From S012-135 sp964423785 (GTDB lineage: Bacteria > Desulfobacterota > Desulfobulbia > Desulfobulbales > S012-135), in NCBI GenBank assembly GCA_964423785.1, contig CAYRGZ010000024.1, positions 1 through 23,482 of the forward strand: a stretch of DNA of 23,482 nt, given 5' to 3'. Positions 23,350 through 23,482 of this stretch are shown here, piece after piece (within the stretch, counting starts at the first letter, position 1; each line of letters opens with the position of its first letter). The translations under genes and the position numbers were made by a program. The notes beneath the pieces were generated by a model. That model ran no database searches. It was not told where the DNA came from and saw nothing but the letters and a program-made list of their open reading frames with translations.

Positions 23350-23365
23350 GGAGTTCTTCCACTAT

Positions 23366-23442
23366 GGCGATGTAGCTCAGCTGGTTAGAGCATGCGGCTC
23401 ATATCCGCAGTGTCCGGGGTTCAAGTCCCTGCATCGCCACCA
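23366..23442 (+). tRNA. tRNA-Met (anticodon CAU), probably elongator
   Basis: Acceptor arms GGCGATG (23366-23372) and CATCGCC (23432-23438) pair perfectly, followed by A and an encoded CCA (23440-23442). The D arm is GCTC...GAGC. The anticodon arm is TGCGG-CTCATAT-CCGCA with anticodon CAT, and the T arm carries GGTTCAAGTCC. The normal first base pair (G-C) and the lack of three G-C pairs at the anticodon stem base argue against the initiator tRNA. A lysidine-modified tRNA-Ile2 also has CAU in the gene and cannot be fully excluded. Confidence 0.93.
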
Positions 23443-23450
23443 TTTCGATA

Positions 23451-23473
23451 TCCCAGGACGTCCCAGGACGTCC
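23451..23473. repeat. 10-bp tandem repeat at the right edge
   Basis: TCCCAGGACG is present twice in direct succession (23451-23460, 23461-23470), with three bases of a third copy. It begins nine bases after the tRNA gene. The window ends here, so its extent is unknown. Confidence 0.6.
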
Positions 23474-23482
23474 ACGAAACCC

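Overview
The window looks like a chromosomal segment of a GC-rich, Gram-negative anaerobe of the Desulfobacterota type, possibly a Desulfobulbales-like sulfate reducer. This is inferred from gene content and order: an rpsA-sppA-HU/IHF cluster, a molybdenum-cofactor gene with a cofactor-sensing leader, an FlhG-like ATPase paired with an ExeA-like ATPase, and a 4Fe ferredoxin. No 16S rRNA or other direct taxonomic marker is present. Nearly all genes are core or housekeeping. The unusual material is in the intergenic regions, and in one decayed gene.

Layout, left to right. (1) 1-1530: moaA on the minus strand. Its leader folds like a Moco riboswitch, with the closing stem covering the Shine-Dalgarno sequence. 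On the plus strand of the same gap a promoter is followed about 40 bases later by an intrinsic terminator (a possible ~60-nt RNA), and then by a second promoter for the next gene. (2) 1531-4251: a three-part signalling protein (HDOD, histidine kinase, receiver). (3) 4252-8128: a promoter, a ~320-base leader holding two 107-bp tandem repeats, and a tightly coupled plus-strand operon: FlhG-like MinD/ParA ATPase, ExeA-like AAA ATPase, single-cluster ferredoxin, and S-adenosylhomocysteine/methylthioadenosine deaminase. (4) 8281-12497, minus strand: guaB and guaA (GMP synthesis from IMP), followed by a broken gene resembling the Wadjet nuclease subunit JetD, which carries two frameshifts and an in-frame amber stop. 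(5) 12665-13276: yciO. (6) 13287-16278, minus: rpsA, sppA and an HU/IHF-family gene. (7) 16426-18356, minus: three overlapping genes (HAD nucleotidase, Nudix hydrolase, receiver-GGDEF diguanylate cyclase) behind a strong promoter that would give a leaderless mRNA. (8) 18809-20981: an FMN-dependent nitronate monooxygenase/FabK-like protein with a four-cysteine motif, then ilvE. (9) 21258-23255: groES-groEL with a heat-shock-like promoter, a clean terminator, and a tRNA-Met(CAU) gene near the right edge.

The parts that best repay attention are the covarying tandem repeat leader before the FlhG/ExeA operon, a related dispersed hairpin element seen at three intergenic loci, the JetD-like pseudogene behind guaA, the promoter-terminator pair upstream of the HDOD kinase, and the leaderless HAD-Nudix-GGDEF operon. 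No CRISPR-cas locus, insertion sequence, prophage or complete defence island was seen. All assignments come from reading the sequence; no database search was run.
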